From NCBI GenBank assembly GCA_900316165.1, contig ONBW01000001.1, positions 24,403 to 88,402 on the forward strand: 64,000 nucleotides of DNA. The letters are read 5' to 3'. Shown piece after piece: positions 63,160 through 64,000 of the stretch. The stretch's first letter is position 1; every line of letters starts with the position of its first letter. The notes under the pieces are model-generated. The model was not told the origin of the DNA, ran no database searches, and saw nothing but the letters and a program-made list of their open reading frames with translations. Made by a program: the position numbers and the translations under genes. The DNA is from an uncultured Lachnospiraceae bacterium (lineage in GTDB: Bacteria; Bacillota; Clostridia; Lachnospirales; Lachnospiraceae).

Positions 63160-63218
63160 TAGAATCAAGATTATAGAATTATGATTCTAATTTTATCATG
63201 TGGCCTGACCGCTGTCAA
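63160..63218 (-). promoter_or_regulatory. Promoter of the DUF234-type ATPase with three TAGAATNA elements
   Basis: On the minus strand TTGACA (63213-63218), 17 bp, TAAAAT (63190-63195). On the plus strand TAGAATCA (63160-63167), TAGAATTA (63174-63181) and the inverted TGATTCTA (63182-63189) fill the space from the -10 to near the ribosome site. Bound protein would hinder transcription. Confidence 0.6.
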
Positions 63219-63410
63219 TTGTGTCTTTGATATGCCCGCCCTGAGACATTGCGACTACAAAATAACATGTAAAAGTATCTCCGGCTGCCGTTTGAAATTA
63301 ATGCTCATATAGACATATAGATTGATATATGATAAAACAAAAACGGATATATAAAATCTTTATATATGTTGTTGCTTTGCTGTTTAACATAGTAGATCAG
63401 ATTGAGATAA
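63219..63410. other. AT-rich intergenic stretch
   Basis: Between the ATPase promoter and the ABC fragment I see no coding region, hairpin or repeat. The frame opening at 63329 belongs to no known family before the ABC-like start at 63422. Confidence 0.4.
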
Positions 63411-63421
63411 AGGAGACCCAA

Positions 63422-63517
63422 ATGGGATCAGATATCATAAAAATAAGTCATTTAACCAGGAACTTCGGTGATATAAAAGCTGTTAGATTGATATTGATCA
63501 ATTATATCAATACATAG
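63422..63517 (+). pseudogene. 5' fragment of an ABC transporter ATP-binding protein
   Basis: The ATG at 63422, with AAGGAGA upstream, encodes MGSDIIKISHLTRNFGDIKAV, the usual first strand and loop before Walker A. The sequence then leaves the family (RLILINYINT) and stops. No Walker A follows, so the rest of the gene was deleted. Confidence 0.55.
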
Positions 63518-63819
63518 TACAGGTTAAGGAAAGCACAGATTCTTTATTGAAGAGCTTTACATTTCGTGATATGAAGCGGAGATTCGGTGAGGAAGATGAC
63601 AGAGAATCCATACGTCCGTTGTTAGCGCTGCTCCAGAAAAATCTGGGCTTAAGCGAGGATGAAGCTTATCTGTTCCATATGGAAACTTGGATCTGTGCAC
63701 ACGGAATGGCAACGATGCTTGCTACATCATTTGTGGATTGGGATGAAGCATTTATCAGCAAAGTGCTCACAGACACCTATGAAGGGATCAGAAGAAGTTA
63801 TACAGGAGGAAAGAGGTAA
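63487..63819 (+). pseudogene. 3' fragment of a TetR-family regulator (C-terminal domain)
   Basis: The frame from 63487 reads IDIDQLYQYIVQVKE...SFTFRDMKRRF and then LFHMETWICAHGMATMLATSFVDWDEAFISKVLTDTYEGIRRSY, like TetR C-terminal (WHG-type) domains. The DNA-binding helix-turn-helix is missing. It follows the ABC fragment directly, so one deletion removed the end of the ABC gene and the start of this one. Confidence 0.45.
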
Positions 63820-63820
63820 T

Positions 63821-63922
63821 ATGCGAAAGATTTATCTGGATAATATCAGATGGTGCACCTTTCCTGCTTGGATATTATGTTTTCTCGCTTCAGATCATTA
63901 TTATTTAGTGTATGCTGATTAA
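63821..63922 (+). pseudogene. N-terminal fragment of an acyltransferase-like membrane protein
   Basis: MRKIYLDNIRWCT matches the start of acyltransferase-3-type membrane proteins of Clostridia (usually MRKIYLDNIRW followed by a hydrophobic helix). The text after it does not fit; another frame gives APFLLGYYVFSLQIII. AAGAGG precedes the ATG, and the TetR fragment ends one base earlier. Nothing is recognised from 63923 to the window end. Confidence 0.4.
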
Positions 63923-64000
63923 CCGCATTTTCAGCAATCAGCAGGTTATACCGCGGAAAAAATTACCGCATTTATATATAACGGCCGCATATATGTGGTC

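Overview
The window looks like a chromosomal segment of a motile, non-photosynthetic low-to-mid GC Firmicute of the class Clostridia, most likely Lachnospiraceae. The reasons are the paired GlgC/GlgD glycogen enzymes, HemZ, the FeoB-associated Cys-rich protein, the gene order rsmB-rlmN-prpC-prkC-rsgA-rpe-thiN, strong Shine-Dalgarno sites, and the many family-typical proteins. The species cannot be named from sequence alone. No rRNA, CRISPR array, transposase or phage gene is visible; one tRNA (Gln, CTG anticodon) is present.

Layout. Positions 1-3930 hold a biotin locus: a truncated birA on the minus strand, a Nudix-Maf fusion, bioY and bioB. After yhaM (4157-5113) comes an accessory strip (5200-7790). 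It holds an AAA ATPase whose promoter is covered by five regularly spaced 10-bp repeats, followed by several short or broken genes. A flagellin gene (minus strand, 7794-9332) ends this strip. Positions 9700-22940 run through a large radical SAM protein, a CgeB-like glycosyltransferase, an AlaX-type editing protein, glgC-glgD, pth, a drug/metabolite transporter and uvrB-uvrA, whose coding regions overlap by 74 bp. Positions 23100-37500 are rich in cell-envelope genes: mreB, a secreted transglutaminase-like protein, a class A penicillin-binding protein with a degenerate transpeptidase site, an acyl-ACP thioesterase, a UDP-sugar pyrophosphorylase, a glycosyltransferase, an LCP ligase, glmS and htrA.

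Positions 37600-44480 contain carbamate kinase, pyruvate kinase and a metal locus. In the metal locus a DtxR/MntR-type regulator is divergent from feoA-feoA-feoB. A second small unit (Cys-rich membrane protein plus HMA-domain chaperone) follows, preceded by a CsoR-like operator. Positions 44650-61450 are one long co-directional run of housekeeping genes, many overlapping by 1-11 bp: pta, tcdA, a rhodanese-TtcA fusion, rsmB, rlmN, prpC, prkC, rsgA, rpe, thiN, rel, an MBL hydrolase and hemZ. Two poorly known surface or secreted proteins follow. The right end (61500-64000) is again accessory: a DUF234-type ATPase with promoter repeats, next to fragments of a YhcG/DUF1016 gene, an ABC transporter ATPase, a TetR regulator and an acyltransferase.

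The two ATPase islands resemble each other: each has an AAA ATPase with a winged-helix-type C-terminal part, repeat elements at its own promoter, and remnant genes alongside. They are the best candidates for something not well described. The other notable items are the inactive-looking transpeptidase of the PBP, the rhodanese-TtcA and Nudix-Maf fusions, and the copper-type operator inside an iron locus.
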